A DNA stretch of 16,649 nucleotides, taken from NCBI GenBank assembly GCA_964508185.1, contig CAZDSS010000061.1, positions 1 through 16,649 of the forward strand, written 5' to 3'. Position numbers and translations under genes: made by a program. Numbering within the stretch: position 1 is the stretch's first letter; the number at the start of each line of letters is the position of its first letter. This stretch comes from CAZDSS01 sp964508185. GTDB lineage: Bacteria > Pseudomonadota > Alphaproteobacteria > Sphingomonadales > Govanellaceae. The notes beneath the pieces were generated by a model, which was given only the letters and a program-made list of their open reading frames with translations, ran no database searches and was not told the origin of the DNA. This document shows, piece by piece, positions 7,279 through 13,958 of the stretch.

Positions 7279-8258
7279 CAGGCGGCATCCCGCGGCGCGG
7301 CGGCGCGGCGCAGCCGGTCGTTGATGGCGATTCCAGACCCCTCCTCGGGGACGGGCATGGCGGCGATGGCGTCATAGCCGGCGTCATCCAGCCGGCGCAG
7401 CATGGCGAAGAGATTGCGCGCCGCTTCCTCGAGATCGCCCGTGGGGCTCAGATTGAGGACCGCCGCCGCCCCCTCCGGCACGTCGGGGCCGAAGGCGAGC
7501 AGGGCCTCGTGCGGGGCGGCCCGCACGGCATTGAGCCGCAGTCGGGCGCGCGGCGCGTAATGGCTTGCAAGCTGCCCGGGCGCGGTGATCGCCACTTCGG
7601 GCCCCGTGCCCACCACGGGCAGGCCGCAGGCGGCGGCGATGGCGTCCGGCGTGATGCTGCCGGGGCGGAGGAGCTCGACCCGCCCGTCGTGAATCCCGAC
7701 GATCGTCGATTCAAGGCCCTTCTCGCAGGGGCCGCCGTCCAAAATCATGGCCACCTTGCCGCCGAGCTCCGCCGCCACATGCTCCGCCCGGGTCGGGCTG
7801 ATGCGGCCCGACCGGTTGGCGCTGGGCGCGGCGATGGGGCCGTTGAATGCGGCGAGCAGGGCCTGGGCCACGGGATGGCGCGGGACGCGGATCGCGACGG
7901 TTGCAAGCCCCGCGCTCACCCGTGGGGCGAGGGGGCAATCCGCGTGACGCGGCGCGACCAGAGTGAACGGCCCCGGCCAGAAGGCGCGGGCGAGATCCAG
8001 CGCCGGGCCCTCGATGACGGCGAAGCGGCGCGCCGTCTCCATATCCGCACAGTGAACAATCAGCGGATTGAAGCTCGGCCGTCCCTTGGCCGCGTATATC
8101 TTGGCGACCGCCGCGTCGTTGGTGGCGTCGGCGCCGAGGCCATAGACCGTCTCCGTCGGAAAGGCTACGAGTTCGCCCGTCGCGAGATGCGCCGCCGCAG
8201 CCCTGATGGCGGCGTCGTCCGCCGGCACGGGGCGCGCGGAATTGCGGGGAGAGGTCAT
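7278..8258 (-). CDS. sua5: L-threonylcarbamoyladenylate synthase, Sua5 type
   Basis: This 326-residue cytoplasmic enzyme makes threonylcarbamoyl-AMP from threonine, bicarbonate and ATP for the t6A modification of tRNAs reading ANN codons. The YrdC-like domain shows FPTETVYGLGADATN from residue 33, KGRPSFNPLIVH from 58, and SANRSGRISPT further on. The length and the region after about residue 215 (GTGPEVAITAPGQLASHYAPRARL) indicate the extra C-terminal Sua5 domain, which separates it from the short TsaC/YrdC form. ATG 8258 has AAGG eight bases upstream; an in-frame ATG at 8279 would add seven residues with a poorer site. It is the first gene of a two-gene operon with the FAD dehydrogenase. No functional link between the two is evident. 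Confidence 0.9.
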   Translation of the reverse strand: MTSPRNSARPVPADDAAIRAAAAHLATGELVAFPTETVYGLGADATNDAAVAKIYAAKGRPSFNPLIVHCADMETARRFAVIEGPALDLARAFWPGPFTLVAPRHADCPLAPRVSAGLATVAIRVPRHPVAQALLAAFNGPIAAPSANRSGRISPTRAEHVAAELGGKVAMILDGGPCEKGLESTIVGIHDGRVELLRPGSITPDAIAAACGLPVVGTGPEVAITAPGQLASHYAPRARLRLNAVRAAPHEALLAFGPDVPEGAAAVLNLSPTGDLEEAARNLFAMLRRLDDAGYDAIAAMPVPEEGSGIAINDRLRRAAAPRDAA

Positions 8259-8268
8259 CGAATTGGCC

Positions 8269-8323
8269 TTGATTAGCATGGCAGCCTATCAGTATGCATA
8301 AGCGAGGCCGAAAACAAGAACAA
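8269..8323. promoter_or_regulatory. Candidate divergent promoters sharing a palindromic -10 (TATGCATA)
   Basis: Between sua5 and the acyl-CoA dehydrogenase gene, the self-complementary TATGCATA (8293-8300) can act as a -10 element in both directions. On the plus strand TTGATT (8269-8274) lies 18 bases before it. On the minus strand TTGTTC (complement of 8318-8323) lies 17 bases before it. The spacing is good but the -35 matches are modest, so this is a prediction from pattern only. Confidence 0.3.
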
Positions 8324-8345
8324 GGCCGCAAGGATTGCACCAGGC

Positions 8346-8352
8346 AGGAGGT
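8346..8352 (+). promoter_or_regulatory. Strong Shine-Dalgarno AGGAGGT deciding the start at 8356
   Basis: AGGAGGT is a full-length match to the anti-Shine-Dalgarno sequence and sits three bases before ATG 8356. It rules against the in-frame ATG at 8335, which would place the ribosome site inside the coding region. High expression of the acyl-CoA dehydrogenase is implied. Confidence 0.8.
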
Positions 8353-8355
8353 AGT

Positions 8356-10152
8356 ATGACCCAATACAAGGCGCCCATCCGGCATATGGGCTTCACCCTC
8401 GACCATATCATCAATTATGGCGAGATCGCCGCCCTTCCTGCCTTTCAGGACGCCGGCCGCGACGTGGCCCAGGCGGTTCTGGAGGAAGCGGGCCGCTTCA
8501 TGAGCGAGGTCATCGATCCCCTGCGCCGCGTGGGCGACATTGAAGGCTCCGTCCTCGAGAACGGCGTCGTCAAGACGCCCACGGGCTTCAAGGAAGCCTA
8601 TGCGCAATATGTGGAAGCGGGCTGGAACAGCCTGTCGGCGGATCCCGACTATGGCGGGCAGGGCCTGCCCTTCGTGCTCGCCGCCGCCATGATGGAAATG
8701 CTCACCTCCGCCAACATGGCCTTCGCCCTCTGCCCCATGCTGGGCCAGGGCGCGGTGGAGGCGCTGGTCGCCCATGGCGACGACAACATCAAGACCCGCT
8801 ACATCCCCAAGCTCATCTCGGGTGAATGGAGCGGCACCATGAACCTGACGGAGCCGCAGGCGGGCTCCGATCTCGGCGCCCTGCGCACCCGGGCGACGCC
8901 GCGCGGCGACGGCACCTATCTCATCGAGGGCCAGAAGATCTTCATCACCTGGGGCGACCACGAGATGGCGGAGAACATCATCCATCTGGTGCTCGCCCGC
9001 TTGCCGGACGCGCCCGAGGGGACCAAGGGCATCTCCCTGTTCCTCGTGCCCAAATACCTGTTGAACGAGGATGGCACGCCGGGCCAGCGCAACGACCTTC
9101 GCGCCGTGTCGCTCGAACACAAGCTCGGCATCCATGCGAGCCCCACCTGCGTCATGTCCTTCGGCGACAACGGCAACTGCATCGGCTATCTGGTGGGCGA
9201 AGAGAACAAGGGCATGCGCTTCATGTTCACCATGATGAACCATGCCCGGGTGAATGTGGGGATCCAGGGCATCGCCCAGGCCGAGCTCGCCTTCCAGCAG
9301 GCCTTCGAATATGCGGGCCAGCGCATCCAGGGCGTCGCCATCGGCAAGGAAAGCGCGGGCCGCAGCCCGATCATCGAACATGCGGACGTGCGCCGCATGC
9401 TGTTCCAGATCCGCGCCATGACCGAGGCCGCGCGTGCGATCGCCTTCCTCAACGCCAAGGCCATCGACATCGCCGCCCAATCCGAGGACAAGGAGGAGCG
9501 CTGGTGGCAGCAGGGCCTCGCCGATCTCCTGACGCCGCTCACCAAGGCCTATGGCAGCGATGTGGGCTTCGAGGCGGCGAGCCTCGCCGTCCAGGTCCAT
9601 GGCGGCATGGGCTATATCGAGGAGACGGGCGTCGCCCAGACCCTCCGCGACGCCCGCATCGCCATGATCTACGAGGGGACCAACGGCATCCAGGCCATGG
9701 ACCTCGTGGGCCGCAAGCTCGGCATGGACGGCGGCGAACACTGGAAGGCCCTGTTCACCCGCATCGACGGCTTCGTGGCCGGGCTGCCCGACACGGGCGA
9801 TTTGGGCGTGCTGCGCGCCAAGATCGGGGAAGCCATGGTGTCCCTCCGCTTCGCCACCGACTGGCTGATGGAGCAGCGCAACGGCAACATGCGCGCGGTG
9901 GCGGCTGCCGCGACTCCCTATCTCCGGCTCTTCGCCTCGACGGTCGGCGCATGGCTTCTTGCGGTCGGCGCGGCCAATGCGGAACGCCTTCTGAAGGAAG
10001 GGGCGGAGGACGCCGCGTTCCTGAAGGGCCGCATCGCCATCGCCCGCTTCTATGCGGAGCAGCTGCTGCCGCCGGCCGCCGCCCTCATGGAGCCGGTGAC
10101 CCGGGGCGATGCCCTTCTCTATGCGCAGGATCCGGAGCTTCTCGTCGGATAG
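8356..10152 (+). CDS. Long acyl-CoA dehydrogenase, DmdC/FadE-like (~600 residues)
   Basis: This 598-residue FAD enzyme introduces an alpha-beta double bond into an acyl-CoA. The N-terminus (MTQYKAPIRHMGFTLDHI) and length are typical of the long bacterial subfamily that includes the DmdC methylmercaptopropionyl-CoA dehydrogenases and many fatty-acyl-CoA dehydrogenases. FAD/substrate motifs are visible: MNLTEPQAGSDLG in the middle domain, GQKIFITWGDHEM after it, and QVHGGMGYIEETGVAQTLRD near residue 415. The catalytic base is expected at E440 in IYEGTNGIQ. The final ~130 residues form the extra helical domain of this subfamily. Substrate is not predictable; its neighbours (ligases, SDR, hydrolase) argue for fatty or modified fatty acyl-CoA rather than specifically DMSP degradation. 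It is divergent from sua5, and a palindrome and hairpin separate it from the next operon. Confidence 0.9.
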   Translation: MTQYKAPIRHMGFTLDHIINYGEIAALPAFQDAGRDVAQAVLEEAGRFMSEVIDPLRRVGDIEGSVLENGVVKTPTGFKEAYAQYVEAGWNSLSADPDYGGQGLPFVLAAAMMEMLTSANMAFALCPMLGQGAVEALVAHGDDNIKTRYIPKLISGEWSGTMNLTEPQAGSDLGALRTRATPRGDGTYLIEGQKIFITWGDHEMAENIIHLVLARLPDAPEGTKGISLFLVPKYLLNEDGTPGQRNDLRAVSLEHKLGIHASPTCVMSFGDNGNCIGYLVGEENKGMRFMFTMMNHARVNVGIQGIAQAELAFQQAFEYAGQRIQGVAIGKESAGRSPIIEHADVRRMLFQIRAMTEAARAIAFLNAKAIDIAAQSEDKEERWWQQGLADLLTPLTKAYGSDVGFEAASLAVQVHGGMGYIEETGVAQTLRDARIAMIYEGTNGIQAMDLVGRKLGMDGGEHWKALFTRIDGFVAGLPDTGDLGVLRAKIGEAMVSLRFATDWLMEQRNGNMRAVAAAATPYLRLFASTVGAWLLAVGAANAERLLKEGAEDAAFLKGRIAIARFYAEQLLPPAAALMEPVTRGDALLYAQDPELLVG

Positions 10153-10171
10153 CGCACTGGGCGGTTGCCTC

Positions 10172-10187
10172 ACGTTTACGTAAACGT
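10172..10187. promoter_or_regulatory. Perfect 16-bp palindrome ACGTTTACGTAAACGT, candidate operator
   Basis: The sequence is exactly self-complementary over 16 bases and sits 20 bases after the dehydrogenase stop, in AT-richer DNA. A possible -35 (TTGCCT, 10165-10170) immediately precedes it and TAACCT follows at 17-base spacing, so the palindrome would occupy the promoter spacer, as MerR-family operators do. The half-site TTTACG/CGTAAA is reminiscent of operators of regulators of acyl-CoA and branched-chain amino-acid catabolism (LiuR type), recalled from memory and not verified here. No regulator gene is in the window. Confidence 0.5.
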
Positions 10188-10202
10188 TAACCTCGGAGAC
10201 GA

Positions 10203-10232
10203 GGCTCCGGGCGCCGTCCGGCCCCCGGAGCC
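10203..10232 (+). terminator. GC-rich hairpin, possible terminator or leader structure
   Basis: GGCTCCGGG (10203-10211) and CCCGGAGCC (10224-10232) pair perfectly as a nine-base stem with a 12-base loop, followed by TTCTCAT. The T-run is short, so intrinsic termination of the dehydrogenase transcript would be weak. If the promoter for the next operon overlaps the palindrome at 10172, this hairpin would instead lie in its mRNA leader, just upstream of the GGGAG ribosome site at about 10242. Confidence 0.45.
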
Positions 10233-10252
10233 TTCTCATCCGGGAGCAGCCC

Positions 10253-11314
10253 ATGGCGCAGCCAGCCTACATGTCCGTGACCGTGCCGGAGACCGGCACC
10301 GTGACCGAAATCGCCGCCGGCCTGTTCTGGCTGCGCATGCCCCTGCCGTTCGAGCTCAACCACATCAATCTGTGGCTCCTTGACGACGGCGACGGCTGGG
10401 TCATCGTGGACACGGGCGTGGACCTGCCCGAGGTGCGGGCGGCCTGGGAACGGCTGTTCGCCGAATTCATGGGCGGCCGCCCGGTGAAACGGGTGCTGGT
10501 CACCCACATGCATCCCGACCATTTCGGCCTCGCGGGCTGGCTCACGGAGCGCTGGCGCGCGCCCCTCTACATGACGGCGGAGGAATATCTCACCGGCCGC
10601 GTGCTGTCCGGCCCGCCGAAGCCCTTCGGCTGGGAGGCCCGCGCCTTCCTGCGCCGCGCGGGCTTCGATGAGGCCGACATCGACGAGGCCGAGGGGCTCA
10701 ATTACGGCCAGTTCGGCGCCCATGTGTCGCGGCCGCCCGAATCCTTCCGCCGCCTCAATGACCGCGACCGGCTGGTGATCGGCGGGCGCGAATGGCGGGT
10801 GGTGGTGGGCCGCGGCCATTCCCCGGAACATGCCTGCTTCCATTGCCCCGAGCTGGGCGTCCTCATCTCGGGCGACCAGGTGCTGCCGCGGATCTCGTCC
10901 AATGTCGGGATCCATGCGCTGGAGCCCACGGCCAATCCGCTGAAGCTGTGGCTCCAGTCCCTCGACCGCTTCAAGCGCCTGCCCGAGCATACCCGGGTGC
11001 TGCCCGCCCATGGGGAGCCGTTCACCGGGCTGCATGGCCGACTCAACGCCCTCATTCACGGGCATGAGGAGCGGCTCCGCCTCGCCCACCGGCACATTCG
11101 CGAGCCGCGCTCGGTCATGGAATGCATTCCCTTCATCTTCCGTCGCAAGCTTTCGGGCTTTCCGCGCCTCATGGCCATGGGCGAGGCGCTCGCCCATCTC
11201 GAGCTCCTCGTGGACCGCGGCCTCGCCCGGGCCGAGGACGGCGCCGACGGCGTCCGCCGCTTCGTCGCCGTGGAAGACATCTCGCCCAACGATCAGGAGA
11301 CCCTGCATGAGTAA
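10253..11314 (+). CDS. Metallo-beta-lactamase-fold hydrolase
   Basis: This 353-residue protein has a full MBL-fold metal site: THMHPDH gives H85, H87, D89 and H90; GHSPEH gives H189; SGDQ gives D208; PAHGEP gives H253, so two metal ions are expected. The remaining C-terminal ~90 residues resemble the small helical/winged-helix tail found in LACTB2-like and related MBL proteins. Members hydrolyse thioesters, lactones or phosphodiesters; the substrate cannot be read directly, but an acyl-CoA thioesterase or lactonase role would fit the operon. A GGGAG site lies six bases before ATG 10253. Its last codons overlap the next gene by eight bases. It has no signal peptide and should be cytoplasmic. 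Confidence 0.88.
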   Translation: MAQPAYMSVTVPETGTVTEIAAGLFWLRMPLPFELNHINLWLLDDGDGWVIVDTGVDLPEVRAAWERLFAEFMGGRPVKRVLVTHMHPDHFGLAGWLTERWRAPLYMTAEEYLTGRVLSGPPKPFGWEARAFLRRAGFDEADIDEAEGLNYGQFGAHVSRPPESFRRLNDRDRLVIGGREWRVVVGRGHSPEHACFHCPELGVLISGDQVLPRISSNVGIHALEPTANPLKLWLQSLDRFKRLPEHTRVLPAHGEPFTGLHGRLNALIHGHEERLRLAHRHIREPRSVMECIPFIFRRKLSGFPRLMAMGEALAHLELLVDRGLARAEDGADGVRRFVAVEDISPNDQETLHE

Positions 11315-12140
11315 CGACGCGCGTACGCTCAAGGGCAAGACCCTGTTCATCACCGGCGCCAGCCGCGGCATCGGCCTTGCGATCGCCAAGCGCGCCGCCG
11401 CCGACGGCGCCAATATCGTCATCGCCGCCAAGACGGTGGAGCCTCATCCCAAGCTCGAGGGCACCATCTATACGGCGGCGGAGGAGATCGAGGCGGCGGG
11501 CGGCCGGGCGCTGCCGGTCGTCGTGGACGTCCGCGACGAAATGGCGGTGGGGGAGGCGGTCGAAAAGGCGGTCGCGACCTTCGGCGGCATCGACATTCTG
11601 GTCAACAACGCGAGCGCCATATCCCTGACCGGCACCGAGATGACCGACATGCGGCGCTTCGATCTCATGCACCAGATCAACACGCGGGGCACCTTCCTCT
11701 GTTCCAAGCTCTGCGTGCCCCATCTCAGGAAGGCGGAGAACCCGCACATCCTCAACCTGTCGCCGCCCCTCAACATGGAGGCGCGCTGGTTCGCGCCGCA
11801 TGTGGCCTATACCATGGCCAAATACGGCATGAGCATGTGCGTCCTCGGCATGAGCGAGGAATTCCGGAAGGACGGCATCGCGGTCAACGCCCTCTGGCCG
11901 CGCACCACCATCGCGACGGCCGCGGTGCGCAACCTGCTCGGCGGCGAGGAGGTGGTCGCCGGAAGCCGCAAGCCCGAGATCCTGGCGGACGCCGCCTACA
12001 TCATCCTGACCCGGCCGAGCCGGGAATTCACCGGCAATTTCTGCATCGACGACGAGGTGCTGGCCTCCGTCGGGATCACGGACCTAACCCCCTATGCCGT
12101 TGATCCGTCGAAACCATTGTTTCCGGATTTCTTCGTCTAG
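11307..12140 (+). CDS. HSDL2-like short-chain dehydrogenase/reductase
   Basis: This 277-residue Rossmann-fold oxidoreductase shows the cofactor motif TGASRGIG (16-23), NNAS, and the catalytic Tyr and Lys in YTMAK (Y168, K172), with S152 in LNLSPPLN. The whole chain follows the dehydrogenase half of animal HSDL2: NIVIAAKT.EPHPKL.GTIYTAAEEIEA, FGGIDILVNNASAISLT, ALWPRTTIATAA, and the end FPDFFV. The C-terminal SCP2 sterol-carrier domain of HSDL2 is absent; the protein stops where that linker would begin. The reaction is likely NAD(P)-dependent oxidation or reduction of a hydroxyl/keto group, perhaps on a fatty acyl chain; the substrate is unknown even for HSDL2. The AGGAG site seven bases before ATG 11307 and the eight-base overlap with the MBL gene set the start. 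Confidence 0.9.
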   Translation: MSNDARTLKGKTLFITGASRGIGLAIAKRAAADGANIVIAAKTVEPHPKLEGTIYTAAEEIEAAGGRALPVVVDVRDEMAVGEAVEKAVATFGGIDILVNNASAISLTGTEMTDMRRFDLMHQINTRGTFLCSKLCVPHLRKAENPHILNLSPPLNMEARWFAPHVAYTMAKYGMSMCVLGMSEEFRKDGIAVNALWPRTTIATAAVRNLLGGEEVVAGSRKPEILADAAYIILTRPSREFTGNFCIDDEVLASVGITDLTPYAVDPSKPLFPDFFV

Positions 12141-12181
12141 GGCTAGACTGGAAGGATCCCGGCAGATCATGGAGGAGATGA

Positions 12182-13900
12182 ATGGTGGAGCGGCCCTGGC
12201 TCAAGAACTATACGGAAGGCGTCGACTGGCACGCGCCGCTTGAACCTGCCCCGCTGTTCAAACTGCTGGATGACACGGCCGCCCGCTACGGGGATCTGCC
12301 GGCGCTCGATTTCCTCGGCCGCCGCTATACCTTCGCCGAGATCAAGCGTCTTGCCGACAAGGCCGCCTGCGGCTTCGCGCGCCTCGGCGTCACGAAGGGG
12401 GTGAAGGTCGGGCTGTTCCTGCCCAACTGCCCGCAATTCGTCATCGCCTATTTCGGGATCCTCAAGGCGGGCGGGACCGTCGTCAATTTCAGCCCGCTCT
12501 ATTCCGAGCCGGAGCTTCTGGCCCAGGTCGAGGATTCCGAGACCGACATCATGGTCACCCTCGATCTCAACGCGCTTTACCCGAAGCTTGCGGCGATCTT
12601 CGGGAAGAGCCGCCTGCGCACGCTCGTCGTCGGCAACATGCCGGAGGTGCTGCCCTTCCCGCAGAACGTCCTCTTCCCCATCTTCAAGCGCAAGGACGTG
12701 GCGAAGGTCGCATGGGACGCAAGTCATGTGCGCTTCCGCGATCTCTTGCAGAACGACGGCGCCTGTCCGCTCGTCGCGATCGATCCCATGGAGGACGTGG
12801 CGGTCCTGCAATATACGGGCGGCACCACGGGGACGCCCAAGGGCGCCATGCTGACCCACGCCAATCTCTATATCAACGCCATGCAGAGCAAGCTCGCGGA
12901 CCCCGATCTCACCCCGGGGCAGGACCGCTCGCTCGCCGCCCTGCCGCTCTTCCATGTCTTCGCCATGACGGGCGTCATGAATCTCAGCATCGCCGCCGGG
13001 ATCGAGATGCTCATGCTGCCCAAGTTCGAGCTCGAGGCGGCCATGAAGCTCATCCGGCGGCGCAAGGCGACCATCATGATGGGCGTGCCCACCATGTATC
13101 ACGCCTTCCTCAACCATCCGCTGGCGGCGAAGGGGGGATTGCGGTCCCTGCGCGCCTGCATCTCGGGCGGCGCGCCGCTGCCCGTCGAGCTCAAGAAGGC
13201 GTTCGAGGAGGTGTCGGGCTGCAAGCTTGTGGAAGGCTATGGTCTGACCGAAAGCGCGCCGGTCGCGGCCCTCAATCCGTCGGACCGCGCCCGGGCGGGC
13301 TCCATCGGCCTGCCGGTGCCGGGAACCGACATCGTGATCGTGGATCATGACGATCCGACCCGGGAAATGCCCCTGGGCGAGATCGGGGAGCTTGCGATCG
13401 CGGGACCGCAGGTGATGAAGGGCTACTGGAAGCGGCCCGACGCCACGGCCCGGACCATCGTCAACGGCCGGCTGCTGACGGGCGACCTCGGCTACATGGA
13501 CGAGGACGGTTACACCTACATCATCGACCGCGCCAAGGACCTGATCCTGGTCGGCGGCTTCAACGTCTTCCCGCGTCTCGTGGAGGAAGCGATCTACACC
13601 CATCCGGCGGTGGCCGAGGCGGTGGTGATCGGCGTCCCGGACGAGCATATGGGCGAGATCCCCAAGGCCTTCGTGACGCTGAAGCCGGGGCACGAGGGCC
13701 TGACCGCCGACGAGCTCATCTCCTATCTCCGCACCCGCATCGGCAAGCACGAGCTGCCGCGGGAGGTGGAGTTCCGCGACCAGCTGCCCAAGACCATGAT
13801 CGGCAAGCTGTCCAAGAAGGAACTCATTGCCGAGGAAAAGGCGAAGCGGGCGGCGGCGGAGGCGGAGCAAGGCCCGCGCAAGTCGGCGGGCGGGGCCTGA
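12182..13900 (+). CDS. fadD: Long-chain fatty-acid--CoA ligase, FadD type
   Basis: This 572-residue ANL-family ligase starts MVERPWLKNYTEGVDW, as alphaproteobacterial FadD proteins do. The P-loop is YTGGTTGTPKG (from residue 211), with the Gly-Gly variant seen in FadD. GYGLTES carries E357, the FACS signature lies in LTGDLGYMDEDGY, and the catalytic lysine is K542 in IGKLSKKE. An Ala/Lys/Glu-rich tail of about 25 residues follows. It forms long-chain acyl-CoA from free fatty acids, ATP and CoA, possibly at the inner face of the membrane. GGAGG at 12171-12175 lies six bases before ATG 12182, and the 41-base gap after the SDR gene has no terminator, so the three genes form one operon. It differs clearly from the AlkK-like ligase at 1281, so the two are not recent duplicates. 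Confidence 0.9.
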   Translation: MVERPWLKNYTEGVDWHAPLEPAPLFKLLDDTAARYGDLPALDFLGRRYTFAEIKRLADKAACGFARLGVTKGVKVGLFLPNCPQFVIAYFGILKAGGTVVNFSPLYSEPELLAQVEDSETDIMVTLDLNALYPKLAAIFGKSRLRTLVVGNMPEVLPFPQNVLFPIFKRKDVAKVAWDASHVRFRDLLQNDGACPLVAIDPMEDVAVLQYTGGTTGTPKGAMLTHANLYINAMQSKLADPDLTPGQDRSLAALPLFHVFAMTGVMNLSIAAGIEMLMLPKFELEAAMKLIRRRKATIMMGVPTMYHAFLNHPLAAKGGLRSLRACISGGAPLPVELKKAFEEVSGCKLVEGYGLTESAPVAALNPSDRARAGSIGLPVPGTDIVIVDHDDPTREMPLGEIGELAIAGPQVMKGYWKRPDATARTIVNGRLLTGDLGYMDEDGYTYIIDRAKDLILVGGFNVFPRLVEEAIYTHPAVAEAVVIGVPDEHMGEIPKAFVTLKPGHEGLTADELISYLRTRIGKHELPREVEFRDQLPKTMIGKLSKKELIAEEKAKRAAAEAEQGPRKSAGGA

Positions 13901-13930
13901 CGCGGGCGACAGCATCCGTCGTCGACAATC

Positions 13931-13958
13931 CGGAGCTTTCATGGATCTCACCCCATGA
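13931..13958 (+). promoter_or_regulatory. Five-codon upstream open frame (MDLTP) coupled to the HDAC-like gene
   Basis: CGGAG (13931-13935) with a five-base spacer serves ATG 13941, which reads MDLTP and stops at TGA 13956-13958. That stop overlaps the ATG of the next gene (13955) in an ATGA junction. The downstream start itself has only a weak GGA at suitable distance. Reinitiation after the mini-frame is therefore a plausible way to start the larger gene. It could also be chance. Confidence 0.4.

Noticed and set aside
7711..10254. 847-codon open frame on the minus strand opposite the acyl-CoA dehydrogenase
   Set aside because: It is the antisense shadow of a clearly conserved gene in GC-rich DNA; its translation is rich in H, A, G and R without any domain and it runs into sua5 out of frame.
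11010..11306. N-terminal extension of the SDR frame
   Set aside because: It lies inside the MBL gene. AGGAG before ATG 11307 and SDR similarity fix the start.
13872..13891. GCCCGC/GCGGGC inverted repeat at the end of fadD as a terminator
   Set aside because: It is within the coding tail, short, and lacks a T-tract. Such pairs are expected by chance at this GC content.
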